The notes below the pieces were generated by a model. It saw only the letters and a program-made list of their open reading frames with translations. It did not search any database and was not told the origin of the DNA. Of a stretch of 64,000 bases of DNA, positions 27,201 to 39,922 are shown in pieces; positions within the stretch are counted from its first letter, which is position 1, and the number at the start of each line of letters is the position of its first letter. The DNA lies in NCBI RefSeq assembly GCF_001949145.1, contig NW_019091414.1:1380817-1444816 (forward strand). Reading direction: 5' to 3'. Origin of the DNA: Acanthaster planci (lineage: Eukaryota > Echinodermata > Asteroidea > Valvatida > Acanthasteridae). The position numbers and the translations under genes are program-made.

Positions 27201-30200
27201 GGCATGATGATCGTCGATATGTATTAACAGACTGGCCGACTACAATATTGCAAATGACATCTTTTTCGCGCCAACCCTCTCAGTGTTAAATATTCTGGCC
27301 CCTAACTGGCTCCAAATTAGTTTCAGTTTCAGGGTAAGCCAGTATTTTTTCAAGGGATGGGGCAGTAGGAGCAGTGGCCAGTATAGACATTGGCAGAGCC
27401 AGTGGGGGGTGGGAGGGCACGGAGACTCTCCCCCTCCCCCTGGACAAATCAAGCACCAGCTCCCCAAGCTAATGACCCTTCGGATCTGCAAATGGTAAAA
27501 GCCCTTATTCCTTCTTTACGAGTTTGCCAAAATCGTGGACAATGGCAAGCACAGAGACCAAATACTTTGAAGAATTTCCAGTGACCATGTCAGAATGGAC
27601 TACACGTGGATACTTTCAGAGGTCCATTTTCAACACGAAAAGTATTATTTCTTAATTGTTACATGCTCTCTCTTACAAACCTTTCTTCTTTGGTCAACAA
27701 GCAGAGTTTCCTGGCATTCTCTCCGTTGATGAACCTTCAACAAAATTCAAAATGAGGGCACAGATTATCCCCCAATAATCTTCCGTTAACTTCTAGTATA
27801 ACCAACATTTCTGACCAGAATCATGACAGAAAAATCTTGGTGAGCTTTAGGCTGCTTTCTGCTGCTACTTATGTACAAAAAATGAAATTTCAACCAGGCG
27901 TTGGAAAGGTGACATTTTCCAGATGCCAAGAGCAGGATGGCTCCCCATCAATCCATAGAGTTCCAAAGAAAGGGAAAAGTGACCAGCTGGAACTTGTCTA
28001 CATGTAAGAGCTCTAAAATATTGCTGGCTCACAGGCAAAATAAGAATAACTGAACAGAGTCAACTTTAGTTGACATCTTCTTGGTTTTGGTACCATTTGG
28101 TAAGGGTGACTATCTATGCATAAAGTTTAACCATAGTTTTATACATGTTTCTAAAGAATGGCTCATTTTACATCTGTTGTATTTCAATAGGTGAGATTTT
28201 AATGAGTGGCTTGAGCAGTGTCTTTTGCTCCAACACTAACAACTGCAAAACCATCATATGCAATTTATTCAAATCTGTTTGGACCATAATTTCTTTTACT
28301 ATGACAGCTGCCAAGCTGGCTTGCAAACACTGAGAATGTAACATAGCAACAGGAAGGTTTATAACACTGTCAGTGATGTGACTACCAACAGCCAAAGAAG
28401 TTTTTTTTAAATTTGGACAGGAGAAAACCAGTGCATACCCCATGATTGCTGGGTGTGAGCCATCGGGCTTGATGTCCTCAAAGCAGCCAACTATAGGACC
28501 CTCCAATCCCAGAATAATTCCGTTGTAATCTGCAAGTGTGACAGCCATATCTAAATATGACCTAACTCTGCTACAAGTAACATTACTGTGAAACATAGAA
28601 ATGGTCAAACTTTATTTCCCTCAAAAGTTTTTCAATGAATTTCCCAAATGTTTCCCCTGTACGGTGTGACTTACGCAATAAGTTTTTAAATGGCATAAGT
28701 TGAGACAAACAAATCAGAAATGATTGATTTTGCTTACAAATCATGCTGAGTTTAGGCTCGTCATTGCTGAATTTAAAAAGGTTTATTCAAGAAATGAATA
28801 ACTTTGGTTTGTTTTCGGGCTGTGAGAGAACTTTCTCAGAAGAAAACGTGAAAATATTTTCAGAACGGCAATTAAAGCTAATTCAATGACTGTTTTATGA
28901 CTATTTAACACTTAAAAGAATGACATAAAAATAAAAGCCAAAATTTTCCTTGTCTGTAAGACTAATACGATTAAAATGTTGCGTAGCTAGGCAACTTTTT
29001 GGTGAAATCAACTGTCAGTACTGTACAAAGCGTAGGGCATAATACACTATAAGTTTAATTAAATTTGCTGAAATCATACAGTCAAATGAAATCTAGATGG
29101 TCTCAAAACAAATGGCAGACCCAAGCAACTGACAAGTATTCAATGAAAACATGTCTCAACTTCTACTAGCAACTTGTGATTTTGAAGTACCCAATGCAAC
29201 TCATTAACAAAAGAAAAACGTGTAAAATGTGGTCACCTCGATCTCTCCAGAATGTTTTCTTGTAAAACATGAATGTCTTGATAACAGAACCCATTGGCAT
29301 GTGCTGAATGAGCTGAAACAACGAAGCACAAAAGAAGCAGATGTTATGTTTAAATTATAGATTCTGTCATTACATATACTCTTGGACTAAAGAGAAGAAC
29401 TCAAGTTTTTGAGCAACTGGAGGAATATAAGATTCGGGGGAAATGGCCATTTTTAGTTTCATTTAAAAAAATGAAACACTGACCAATGAAACAAGTGTAT
29501 CCACAGCTCATGAATATTAAAAAGGCACAATGTAAAAAGGGCCCAACTTTGGACTAACCTGGTTTTTCAATGAAGGAAGAGGAGGTTGGAACGTTATCTT
29601 GCTAAGCAGTGCAATGGGTACTGCACTTATCATGTGAGATGCCTGCACAGAAATGAAACATCACTCCACTTACATCATAGAAAAGCAAATTGGGCTAAAT
29701 AATGATTGTCAAGAGTACAGGAGAATGATTTTGGAGAAAATCTATTGGTGATTTACCTCAAACACATCACCATTTCTTGTTGTCACTTTCACTCCATCAT
29801 CAGACTGCACAATGCTTGACACTGCATGCTCCAACAGGACATTTTCTGCAAATGAGACAAAATTAATGACACAACACCACTTATATCCTGCGACATCAGG
29901 CAACTTATAAGTCTGTTTAGCCTCAAAATCCACAACATTCCTGTTCCTTTTACTCTATGTACTGCATTCCTATGGAAACATGTACTGTGTCTGTAGGTTT
30001 CCCAACAGGAAAGAGCAATTCCTGAGATTTCTTGACTCACCTTTTCCAAGCTTCTTTGCCAATCCCTCGCTGACCTGCATGGAGCCACCAATAAACCTCC
30101 TCTCCTGAAGAGTAACAAAATCAAGACTTCAGAGTAAGAAATAGGCCTACATCAACTCTTTCAGTTCAAGTTAACAACCTGATACCAACGTATCAAGACC

Positions 30201-33200
30201 TGGACCTCAATGAATCCAATCCTGTTACCACAATGTGGTTAGAGACCTTTCAAAACAACCTAGCTGCTGCTGCCGCCTCATACGAAAGAAGGATGTAAAC
30301 TGCGCACATGGGTATCTTACTGACCTGACCACCATTTGTTGTACTCATGAACCTCAGCACTCCTAAATGCAAAGAGCAAGACAAAATGACTTTGAGTGCC
30401 CTGCTATAACAAGAGAACAGTGAACTGAATTCTATTTCATGTACTGATTCATTCTATACTCCACTAGGTCTGTCCTAAATGACTGAGGTAATCCTGGTAA
30501 AAATGATGTTGAACATCAGCAAAATTACAATGTTGCCAATGTAATTTCACGACCAAAGTGACCAAGAATACTTCGGCATACATGACCACATATTCTGGTG
30601 TCCATGGCCATGACTGGGCTAGCAACGGAGTTAAAATCAAGTCCTGACTTTAGTCCATAATGTGATTTGAAATCACCTGGATTCCATCAGTACATGTCAA
30701 CTTTTACAGTGTTTCTGCCTGCGGCAAGCCCCAGACAAAAGTTCAACTTCAACCCTGTTGTGTAATTCCGTACTGAGAAGAAAAAACAGGGAAAAAAGAA
30801 AAAAACTAAAAAACGCCATAAAAACTCACCCCCGCCAACTTTGAGGTACCAAAGGAAGAAGAGAAAGGAGACGTTACAGGGCTCAGTGGCAAAACCCAAT
30901 CTGCAGATGATATTGATCGCTTCCTTGGTGAACTGGCACCAACAGGTGGCATCGGCCCACGACTGAACTGTCATGCTGTCCCACTCAACGGCCCGTGGTG
31001 CATCCCACGGCGCAGCAGCAGGGACCTGTAACACACAAAAAAGCAATGCAATGTAAGAATAAAGATTGACTTTGAGCTACTTGAATCAATTCACATCCGT
31101 GTGGTATTCAAATTCTGGGTGAAAAGACGCTAAGACAGGTGGTTGTTTGAATAAAAAACTGAGACATCAAAATCCTATTCTAATTAAGTTTCCAGTGTGT
31201 AATATGTGTCTAGAAGAAAACACAAAATCCTCTAACTGACTATAAAGACTAGGGCTTAAGTTGTGCTACTCCCAGTAGACCTTTTTGTTAAAAACTGCAA
31301 AATTGTGTCCATTTGGATGTTAGGCTTAGCTTAATTCAATTCATCTTTAGCAGAAGCACCGTGAATGTGACCACAACGCATGCATTTCAGTTGATTATGA
31401 ACCAGAAAATTGCACCTACCAAAGCAGCCTCTGCTGCTAGGTAAATTGCGCCCTCTCTCGGTCCCGCTCAGGGCCCACAAGCCGAAAGTAATCACAAAAA
31501 CTTTCCACAGAGCTGTTGTAGTTAACAGGGCTCCAATTCATCTAATGGGCACAGCAGCCATATGGCTGCAAAACTTGCCTTATGTGAAGAATAGAGTTCA
31601 ACCCATTTGAAAGTTAAAGTGGAAGCACATGGGAGTATTTCTATGCACAGGGATGTTTCCACAGGCAGGTGGAAGAGAAGATCTCATGGGAAGATGTAAT
31701 CCTGGGAATACTGCATGCATAACTCACCTCCTCACCCAGAGAGTCCAAAAGTCTCAAAGCATTGTTGATATCCAGCGTTGTGAAGAAACCAGGCAGTGTC
31801 GGAATGGCTCCCCTGAATGCATTTGGCTTGCCCTGAACATTAGCACATACTTCACATGAACATTAACTGTTTTGTTAAAATGAGAGATGCACATTATAAG
31901 CATTACTGAATTTGTGCTTCTGTGGCAGAGCCACAGGTTAAGGATCTAGGCCGGACAGAATGTGAGCAGTAAAACTAAAACACGAGCAGTCATTGTATTT
32001 TCTTTGGAAGCTGAAGTCCTTTGAAGTGGACATGTAGACATTCTCTATCTGTTTTATGTTTCTGTAATTCAGTAAGTGGTTATGTTTTGCTCAATTATTT
32101 GGTTCAATTCTCTCACTGCCAAGAATAGGACAAAATCTGATATTATAAGGAAAATGGCTAGCAAAATAATTGTGTGTGATGTCACAAGTGGTCAAGTTTC
32201 GGAGGTAACAGACAGTTGGTCCATTTTCAAAAGATATCAAGCAACCCCTCTAATCCATTAAATGCTTTTTTCTAGGACCATGAGTCTGAGAGAGCATGTT
32301 GGCTTTGGGTAAAAACAGACAGGTTCAGGAAAAGCTGTCTGCAAAGTACAAGGCATGCCTTCACCTCGACATTTAAAAGATGATTGAAATGAATAGGACA
32401 AGGTCTATATCTGACATTTTATATGAGCAATACTTCCCCCAATTTGGCATTTTTAAGAGAATTGAAACTGTGATTTAACCGGTCACTTTTATACACATAC
32501 ATTGTATGACTGTAAATTTGTTTATATTTGCAAGTTGTTGTGTTGTATTGTATTTTATGTACATATAATTTTATAGCACCAGGAAACCAACTTTCATTTT
32601 CTTTTTATGCTTGAAGGAAAAGACAACAACATATCTAACTATCTATCTAATATCACATCCCCCCTAAACACCTTTCCATTTCTGTGGAGAAATCATACCC
32701 AGGCTGAAAACAAAACTTGTTTTGATTTTGTCTACCTCGGAAAGCCTACTTAAAAACTAAACATCAATTACACCTGGCATGGGGTCAAATGCCAGGAGTT
32801 CAAAGTATAAAATTTGGCTAAGCACACACAACTTTCGCTGAGCTGAAACTGGTTAACAGCCACGGTGTAATGAGATTTATAGTACCTGCAACTAGTTCAC
32901 TGCTATTTTCGTTTTGCACATGAATTGCCCTGAGCAGTACTTTTCTGTTTATACATAGGTCCATGTAGGCCTAATCTGTAACAGCTTACATTCCTGAAGA
33001 AGATGGTCCTCTCTTTCTCATTAACAATCAGATTCTGGATTCCCAGCTCCTTGGCAACTCGGATGATCCTGTTTTGAGTTGGTCCGATGTAAGCTCCGCC
33101 CAAATCCAAATATTGGAAGGCAGGATCCTAGAAACAATTCACCAAATCACACTCAAGTTTTGTGGATTTTGAAATACCCTTGAGGTTCAGTGCAAACTAT

Positions 33201-33946
33201 GTAGAATACTATCGGATACAGCATGATTAGACCTCATTAATAACATCTCAGGGAAATCATTCCAAAAACAGTACTCTTAACGTGTAAACTGATAACTCTC
33301 AGATGCACCGCCTTCCTTACCCTCACAGTATAAGTGCGACCTCCGACCCTATCTCTAGCCTCCAGTACCAGCACATTCTGACCTTGGTCTTGGAGGAGTT
33401 TAGCAGCTGACAGGCCTTTCAACAGATAAGAAGAAGACAAACTTTATTCTTGTTGTCCATGCAGCTGTATCAAAGACTTTCAATTTTCTATAATCAGAGA
33501 CACGATAGTTCCCAAAGAGGTCTGAAAAAGCCCAATTAGAATTGCATGTGCACCACACACTTTGTTTCTCCATGTTATTGAAAACATCCCTCTCTTTAGC
33601 AAAAGCATAAGACCTCTTTTAAAAAAATCTCAAATTCTGCCTTAATCCCTAATTCTACCCTAATTAACCAGTAGCTAATGGGTTAAGTGTTTCGTGTAGG
33701 TCTCAAAGTGAAATAGAGGCATTCACATTCGGCAATCCAAATCTTATTGCACCGTATAGTGCACAGCAAATGTACTGCCAAAAAACCCTGTATTTTAATT
33801 ACCTCACTAACATCTATCTAAGCCACTTGTTCAAAATCTGGAGTTTGAATTCAAATATAACCTTTCAAGAATACCTTCTTTTTAGCAATCCACTTACCAC
33901 TTATGCCTCCTCCAACAATGATAACGTCTCTTTTCTCCTTTGACAT
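24237..33946 (-). CDS. MAO: Monoamine oxidase-like flavoprotein, copy A (17 coding exons, 512 aa)
   Basis: Predicted FAD-dependent amine oxidase of the mitochondrial outer membrane, oxidatively deaminating biogenic amines (family knowledge). Exons in gene order: 33898-33946, 33321-33415, 32990-33127, 31728-31832, 30830-31025, 30325-30362, 30041-30104, 29757-29845, 29559-29642, 29237-29312, 28439-28529, 27681-27734, 27123-27180, 26470-26567, 26151-26262, 25708-25770, 24237-24365. All introns are GT-AG and phases join without a break to 1539 nt including TAA. Visible motifs: GGGISG Rossmann loop (residues 12-17), [11 protein letters not shown] (34-44), GSVIK with Lys298 (human MAO-B Lys296), SGGCY with Cys397/Tyr398, and WSGY with Tyr435. 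Cys397, Tyr398 and Tyr435 coincide with human MAO-B numbering. Residues 491-512 form a hydrophobic tail anchor. The start is the first ATG, seven residues before the first beta strand. It is a tandem paralog of copy B. The substrate is not predictable. Confidence 0.95.
24600..25110. other. CpG-richer segment inside copy A intron 16
   Basis: This intron segment has more CpG than its surroundings and includes a small GTAGTGAGCGCAGTGAGCGG repeat. The contrast suggests an inserted element, but I found no terminal repeats or coding domain. Confidence 0.3.
26018..26085 (-). mobile_element. tRNA-like SINE head in copy A intron 15
   Basis: On the minus strand TGGTGATTCAGTGG (box A-like, 26068-26081) precedes GGTTCGATTCC (box B, 26025-26035) at tRNA spacing. 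The stems are imperfect, so a working tRNA is unlikely. It reads as the 5' part of a tRNA-derived SINE. Confidence 0.45.
26470..26567 (-). other. Copy A exon 14: covalent FAD attachment motif SGGCY
   Basis: The exon runs from PINY to QFG and contains SGGCY. In human MAO-B Cys397 holds FAD through a thioether bond and Tyr398 is one wall of the aromatic cage; here the same residues also fall at 397 and 398. The exon ends in phase 2. Copy B's counterpart is 49831-49928 and also keeps SGGCY, so both proteins should bind FAD covalently. Confidence 0.93.
33898..33946 (-). other. Copy A coding exon 1: start and Rossmann loop
   Basis: The exon encodes the start Met, a short basic lead and the first beta strand with GGGIS. 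The last G of the exon begins the Gly codon completed in exon 2 (phase 1). The donor reads GTAAGT. This is the ADP-binding loop of the FAD fold. Copy B's matching exon is 59252-59300 with the same length and phase. Confidence 0.93.
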
Positions 33947-33970
33947 TGCTCAACAAGTCCTGCGCTTGAT

Positions 33971-34015
33971 TCACTTGTAGCACACCGATGACATGAAGGA
34001 GGAACTCTCTGGAGA
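33971..34015 (-). promoter_or_regulatory. Copy A 5' leader with possible intron acceptor and short uORF
   Basis: Reading the minus strand, TTTGTTGTAG ending at 34016 looks like a splice acceptor, so exon 1 may begin near 34015 after a 5'-UTR intron. The leader then holds an upstream ATG at 33994 followed by six codons and TGA (33971-33973), ending 24 nt before the main ATG. A uORF here could lower translation. No transcript evidence is available. Confidence 0.4.
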
Positions 34016-34570
34016 CTACAACAAACAAATGATAGACAGAAAGATCAAAACTGAGAAAAGTGTTCACACCTCACCAATGGACTGTTTTTTCCACCATACA
34101 CAGCAGGTGCAATAAGCTGTCTCATATCCTTGCTGAAGTTATGTTACTTCCACACCTTAATTACACAAGTACAATACGACCATTAACTGCACTGGTTTCT
34201 GAATAAAACGGCCTCTAAGAAACCTCCAGCACTAATGACAACCAATTAGAATTTCTGACAGCATTACTAGATTTACTTATACAACAAGCGTTACCCAACG
34301 CATATGAACAGGTTGATGCTGTGACTGTCAGTGCCAGTCTAGAACAGTGTTTGATGTCTTGTTTATACAAATGCAAACATAACTTTTGTTTACGTTTATC
34401 TCTGCACTAATCTGCTGATAAGGGATTCTAATGTCCAACATCATAACAAAGCAATCAGTAAATTTATTCACAAAAATTAAGGTTGATTGTCATAATCTAA
34501 AAACCACTTGAACGTGTATCATACATTTTTTGACTGACAGAGTAAGGGTGTTATTATCCCATAAAGCATA

Positions 34571-34634
34571 CATGTATGCACATGAACATGTATGCACATG
34601 AACATGTATGCACATGAACATGTATGCACATGAA
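34571..34634. repeat. 4 x 16-bp tandem repeat upstream of copy A
   Basis: Four exact copies of CATGTATGCACATGAA run from 34571 to 34634, about 0.6 kb upstream of the copy A start codon. The unit is an expanded form of the CATGTA-type words common in this genome. There are no spacers, so it is not a CRISPR array. Confidence 0.93.
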
Positions 34635-36096
34635 TGCAATCTGTGTGCTCACACTGGATATTTTTATGGACAATATCTCCTTGACTTTCATGTATACATG
34701 GAGCCTGCATATGCACCTTGTGGGGCAAACTGGATTGAACCATGGAGGTCGGAAAGGAAACACTGCAACATCACTGTCATAATGCAAGCACTAGCTGCAG
34801 TATGTTAAAATTTGGAAGTTGAATACGAGAGCTGCAAAAGGTTACAGCCCAGAGGGGCTTTCAATTGGTGCAATTTACCCAAGATATTTTTTGAGCAAGT
34901 GAGCAGACTTTTTTGTTTATGATAGCAATAGATGTAGTAAGGAACCCGGTATTTTTGAGTTCCCAAATTTGCAAAAATGATGATTATTGTTGGAGGACAC
35001 AGAGAGAAAATTAAAACGAAATGCTGTTAGGCTACTTTTGCTCCGTAAGACTAGAGGAGTGGACATACACTCAATCTGTACCTATATCTGCTAATCATGG
35101 CTGTGACGCTGGTCATAATACAGAATATGCATATTGGGTACGATTGGTTGATCTGGCCAATCGCTGGATCTTTGTACAACCTGTTGATCTTCACAAGATT
35201 TCCTGATAATTTTGCTATCATGTAACCATGGAGGAAGGAACACGTCCTCCATGATGCAACCAACTGCTTTTTTTCTAGTTCCTGGTTGTGGAAGATTGCT
35301 TTGAAAAAGGAAAGTAAACCCAAAGATTTCACACTGGATCTACTAGTGAAATTGCGATCACGCAATTGTGCTGATTGACTAATTGCACCCAACATGCATA
35401 CATTAATAAATCATAGTGCATCAATTTAAACAGCTTGACAGGCAAAACACAGGGAAACACAGTGGGGTCATTCTGTGTCAGTTCAACATACTTAATTTGC
35501 ACCTGACCACCACAGATTGAAACCAAATTTGGTGTGCTGATTGGATTCCTTGAGAAACCCAAAGAACTCAAATTTCATCTCAATCAGTTAATTAGTTTTT
35601 GAAATACTGGTTAACGAACTTTTGACTAATTAGCCTTTGTTTAGACAGTCATACTGTATCTCCTGAAGTAAAGCACCAACAGAGATAAAACGTACATCAC
35701 TTTAAAGCATTTGAAATGGCACTCATTTTTAAAACAAAATCAAAATCATCTTACGTCCTGTCAGGAAATGGAAAAATGTATATTTTGTGTGGGATGTCTT
35801 GCATTTCTTATTCTGCTCCCCTCTTTCCCGGGATATTTTCCAACCTTATGCAACCTAAATGGAACTATCTGTGGTATGCAATGATGGGGGTCATGATGTT
35901 TACCCCACTTGCTAATCCAGTCCATTGTTTTAGGGGAACTTTCCCACAGTCCTGGCCAAGTATTTTTAGAAACCGAATGTTAGTTTTCATTGTTTGGGAG
36001 ATTCATCAAATTGGGGGTTGCAGGTTGTTAGAACCAGGGAGAAAATCTGCTGATCCTGCTGATTAGCAGAGTTACACAATGAGCATTCAAAGATTT

Positions 36097-36240
36097 GACC
36101 AATGGGAAGCTTATATGCAAATCAAACTTTAAGGAAGGTTTGGTCAAACTTGCAAGGGACCAATCATATTCTTGAAGGAAATGTCCATCAAGAGACTATA
36201 ACAGCCATTTAAGGGCCTATGTTAGGGTCAGAAGTTCAGT
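36097..36240 (+). promoter_or_regulatory. Promoter-like cluster (CCAAT, octamer, TATA-like, initiator)
   Basis: In order: CCAAT at 36099, octamer ATGCAAAT at 36115-36122, CCAAT at 36160, TATAAC at 36197, TTTAAG near 36208 and an initiator TTCAGT at 36235-36240. Spacing from TTTAAG to the initiator is about 30 bp, as for a core promoter. It could drive a short host transcript or be the U3 part of a solo LTR. I did not find a second LTR copy. Confidence 0.35.
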
Positions 36241-37185
36241 CTGCACCACCATCCAGCAGACCACTGGTCAACAGCCCGACACTCAAGTCTACACAGTAGC
36301 CATATGGGGTGAGTTGCTGTCCTTAGTAATCTACCTGTGTGTAACATCATTTTTAAATTTATTTTGATTACTTAGTATTATAGACTGCATTACTTCTGAT
36401 GTTGATGGACTTGTATTGTTAGCTTGTTTTTATGATCAATCACAATCATGGCATTAACGTGAAGTTATTTTACAGTGTACTCTTCTCTCCATTTGTTCTG
36501 ATTACCCCCTTGTTTGGCACACTCAATTCAACAATGTCCTAGTTTGTAATTAAGGATGGTTGTACACCTTGTAAGGATAAATTTCTGTTCTATTATATAG
36601 CTCAAGTGGCATCTGTGTTGAATTGTGTTGAGGCAGATGTAGCCAGTAGTAGGAGAGAAGCCAAGTTAGTATATCCAGGTTACTCCAGAATTATATTGTA
36701 TATTTATATTCCAAGCAGTATCACACTCTGACTTTGGAAGTGTTTTTACATGATATTGTAGCCAGATTGTAAAGTTAGTATATGCTCACCAACACAGATT
36801 AAGAGGTTTTACTTGAGCGCTAAGTCATTTTATGATGTGTTGTGTGAAGACTACCCAAGAAAGTACTGTGTAATGGTGGTATTCCTTCAGTGGTCCAAAC
36901 AGTTTAACAGCTGTGTTTTGGTTCATAACAAGAACTCAAGGCGATACTGTCCAACCACAGTGTATGACCCATGACTTTTTACTGCCAGTGTGTGTGCACA
37001 GTATTTGCACCATGCAGGTTGTGTGTAGTAAGTGCTGTATTATCTACTGTACATGTAAGTAATTGGGTTTTTTTCGTAATATTACAGGGGTCCGTCTGTC
37101 GACCCATATACCATCCAATCAGTCAGTTAACCCTATTTTATAGAGGAGAGCTTCAATAAAGATTTCGTCAGTTGTAGAGTAAACG
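36230..37185 (+). ncRNA. Candidate two-exon short transcript
   Basis: Downstream of the promoter-like cluster, a donor CATATGGG followed by GTGAGT (exon end 36308) matches an acceptor TTTTTTTCGTAATATTACAG ending at 37087. The second exon ends soon after AATAAA at 37155. Open frames are tiny: ATG at 36219 gives 27 codons before TAG. It may be a noncoding RNA, a micropeptide gene or part of a solo LTR. Confidence 0.25.
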
Positions 37186-38033
37186 ACAACTTACATGTAT
37201 GTATGTAAAAAGTACATACGTGTACAAAATGTGCAATGTACGTGTTCATGTATACAGTGTGTTTCAAAAAAAAGGAAACCAAGATTAATTTGTTCATTTC
37301 TTGGACATGGCTAAATATTTTGAAAATTGGCAACCACCATTTATTAACTAATGATGTGTTCTTTCGACACCAAGAAATCCAATTTACTGTCACAGATGAC
37401 TGAGTACTCAGACACTCAAAAAGAAATCACACAAACCAACACCACAGCAATCAAAACAACAAAACATCCTACCAAATACCAATAAGTGACGAAAGGAACC
37501 AAGAAACAAACACAAATATACAAGGCTGGATATACAGAATTCACTGGGACAAGACTACAGTGACATCTTGAGGCCAAAAGCCAAGGGGTCAGGGAGGGAA
37601 GGTCAAGAACAAACAACTTGAATCGATACATGCACCTATTTCGTCATCAGCATTTTGAAAACTCATCCACGCCCAGAACCATTAAGCATGGAACAAACTC
37701 CATCAGACCATGACCAGACAGTTATTAATTTGCCTTAATTAGCAGTTTTACAGAACTAAATAACCCCCTGAAATCAAATTAGTTTTCACTCTCCTGAAGG
37801 CCTCCTTGTTATTAGTATTTATTTAACTCTTTTTAATGAGGGTAAGCGCCATCAGTGCAAAGCACTGCTTTCCATAGAGGCCCTCAAAATAGAGTCACTA
37901 AAAATTAAAATACCTTTATACTTAAAAAGCACAGCAAAAAACATTTTACTTAAAAGGAAGTTACACAGAACATTAATACGGGAAAGAGTAAAACTTGTAA
38001 ATAAATCAACTTAAAATACAAAAATCTATATAT

Positions 38034-38320
38034 GGGAGTCAGGTTGGCGTAGTGGTTCATTCCTCGCCTTCCACCTATGCGGCCTGGGTTCGAATCCCGG
38101 TCCACATGTAGATTGGGTTTTCAGTCCCTACCTGATTCCGTGGGTTTTACCCAGAATATTCCTCTGGGGTTTTCCTCCAAGCTCTAAAACTGTAACTGCT
38201 TCTCATTATTGTCTCTCTTTCTACAGGTTTCTTCAGGCTTAAGTTGCGAGCTACAGTGCCTAGAGGGCTTTTGAGGAATCCTTGGTGTCATTAACAGAAA
38301 TATATAATAATAATAATACA
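38034..38320 (+). mobile_element. tRNA-derived SINE
   Basis: Box A TGGCGTAGTGG (38045-38055) and box B GGTTCGAATCC (38087-38097) are both intact for RNA polymerase III. The T arm CTGGG-TTCGAAT-CCCGG pairs well. A tRNA-unrelated body of about 200 bp follows, ending in an ATA-rich tail near 38305-38320. This is the standard SINE layout, and the copy looks young compared with the others in the window. Confidence 0.88.
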
Positions 38321-39681
38321 TAAAGATGAGCTAATTGGCAGGCTGATGCGTGCAAAACCTTACGAGTATGTCACCAACGTAATTAGGCTTTTAAACTCGG
38401 CCTCTCCCATGATCTTAAGTGGCTAATTTATCTTCAGCAATGCATCATCTCATAACAGCTCACATACATACCAAATCTAGCTCAGAAAGCTCGTGGATGT
38501 GGAGGTATGTGCATGTGGAAAGCCCTGCCGACTGCGGACTAATGACGGAGGCACCTGTAGCTAGCTACTGTATGTACAAGTAGGCCTGCCAGAAGTACAT
38601 GTACATGGATGGGGGAGAGTGGTACGTGTACGTATGTGGCGTGGCCAGGCTGACCTGAGCAGGTTGTACGCGCTACGTCTCCAGTCTTTCTGCATTATGC
38701 AATATCGATCAAAGCTAGACCACTGACGACCCTGGGGCTAATTTCATGGGTCTGCTTAAACACGAAATTTGCTCAAGCGCGAGAAAACCTTGCTTGATTA
38801 ATCAGGTAACTAGCCAAAAACTCCATGTGATGTATATAGTTTTGGGATCGTATTTCTTTTGGTTAGCATGACAATCAGACAGTTTATAGTAACCTTTTTA
38901 AAAGCAAATTTTGTGATCTGTGAAGGCAATAGAGCTGTTCGTGACGGCTTCATCAGCATTTCGGTGGCAGGCAATTATGGTCGCTGTTACTTGAGCTTAG
39001 CTGGAGCTCAGTTGCACCTTCAGGGTTGTATGTCCGAGTACCACTGCAGGTTTGGAAAACGCACTGAAATGAGGAGGTGCATCATGTTGATGCACAGAAT
39101 AATGGACCAACCACGGCATGGAGCAAGGAGTCTCGAAATTGAATGTGCATTTGAACAAGTTGCATGTTTGTCGCGAACCGAAGGATGCATATATATAGTG
39201 TACATGTAAGACTTGTATAATTCCAGTTTTCAATATTTACGGCGTGTCGTAAATTGGCCTGGTATTCGGAATGTGCTAGTCACCCAGTGCCCTGACTCGG
39301 ACGCTGGGTGACGGCGAGCGAATAATATGAACATTATTATTAAAAATCTCAGAAAATCCCGCAAAAAAATTCAGACGCTCTATAATATTGATACATTCTC
39401 GTAAAAAAATATTACCTCCACTCACATAGGACACATTTAAAACTTAAAAGAGTTCCTTTTGCACTTCCCCCCAAAATCAGAAAATATCGGGCCAAAATAA
39501 AATTTCATCGGAACTTTGCAGCGGAAAAATGAAATCGACATTTATGAATCAGAATTTTGGAGTTTGATTACATTTCACCTTTCCTGAGATTGAAGGTAAT
39601 ATATTGCTCCACAAACAGTCGTTAGAAGCGAAAATTGGAAGAGCCCAATGTTAGGGTCCGCGCTAGCGCCTAGGTACGTAA

Positions 39682-39922
39682 TCTCCACATAACGTGAAGC
39701 ACTGCGCGAACGAGACGGTTATTAAGAACTTTCTCAAGTCCTCGAAATTACCAATTTTGGTAGGCGGGATTAGTGTCCTTGCCGGGGTTAGGTGGGCTAT
39801 GCAGCAGTTCTTTCTTTTTAACAGTTTACCAGATATAAACAGTGAAATAACAAACAACATGGATAACACGACCGTAAAGGACAAAAATCACGGAACAGAC
39901 GCGCCACCGATTCGTGGGCTGA
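39682..39922 (+). other. Exon-like open segment at a CpG-rich patch
   Basis: The frame is open for about 80 codons and runs to a strong donor, CTGAG followed by GTACGT, at 39922/39923. The first ATG in frame is at 39799, giving a start MQQFFLFNSLPDIN and a hydrophilic end; a second ATG (39859) begins MDNTTVKDKNHG. CpG-rich sequence follows at 40.07-40.33 kb. I found no second exon and recognise no family, so this is only a candidate first exon of a plus-strand gene. Confidence 0.22.

Noticed and set aside
34571-34634. CRISPR-like array from regular short repeats
   Set aside because: The units are contiguous with no unique spacers, and the genome is eukaryotic. The 40-bp array at 59655 was rejected as CRISPR for the same reason.
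35716-36066. 116-codon plus-strand ATG frame
   Set aside because: It has no recognisable domain and no exon partners, and it ends just before the promoter-like cluster. A frame of this length is expected occasionally by chance in 64 kb.
38034-38110. Functional tRNA gene
   Set aside because: Pol III boxes are good, but the acceptor and anticodon arms do not fold as a tRNA. A SINE body and an ATA tail follow, so it is a SINE head.
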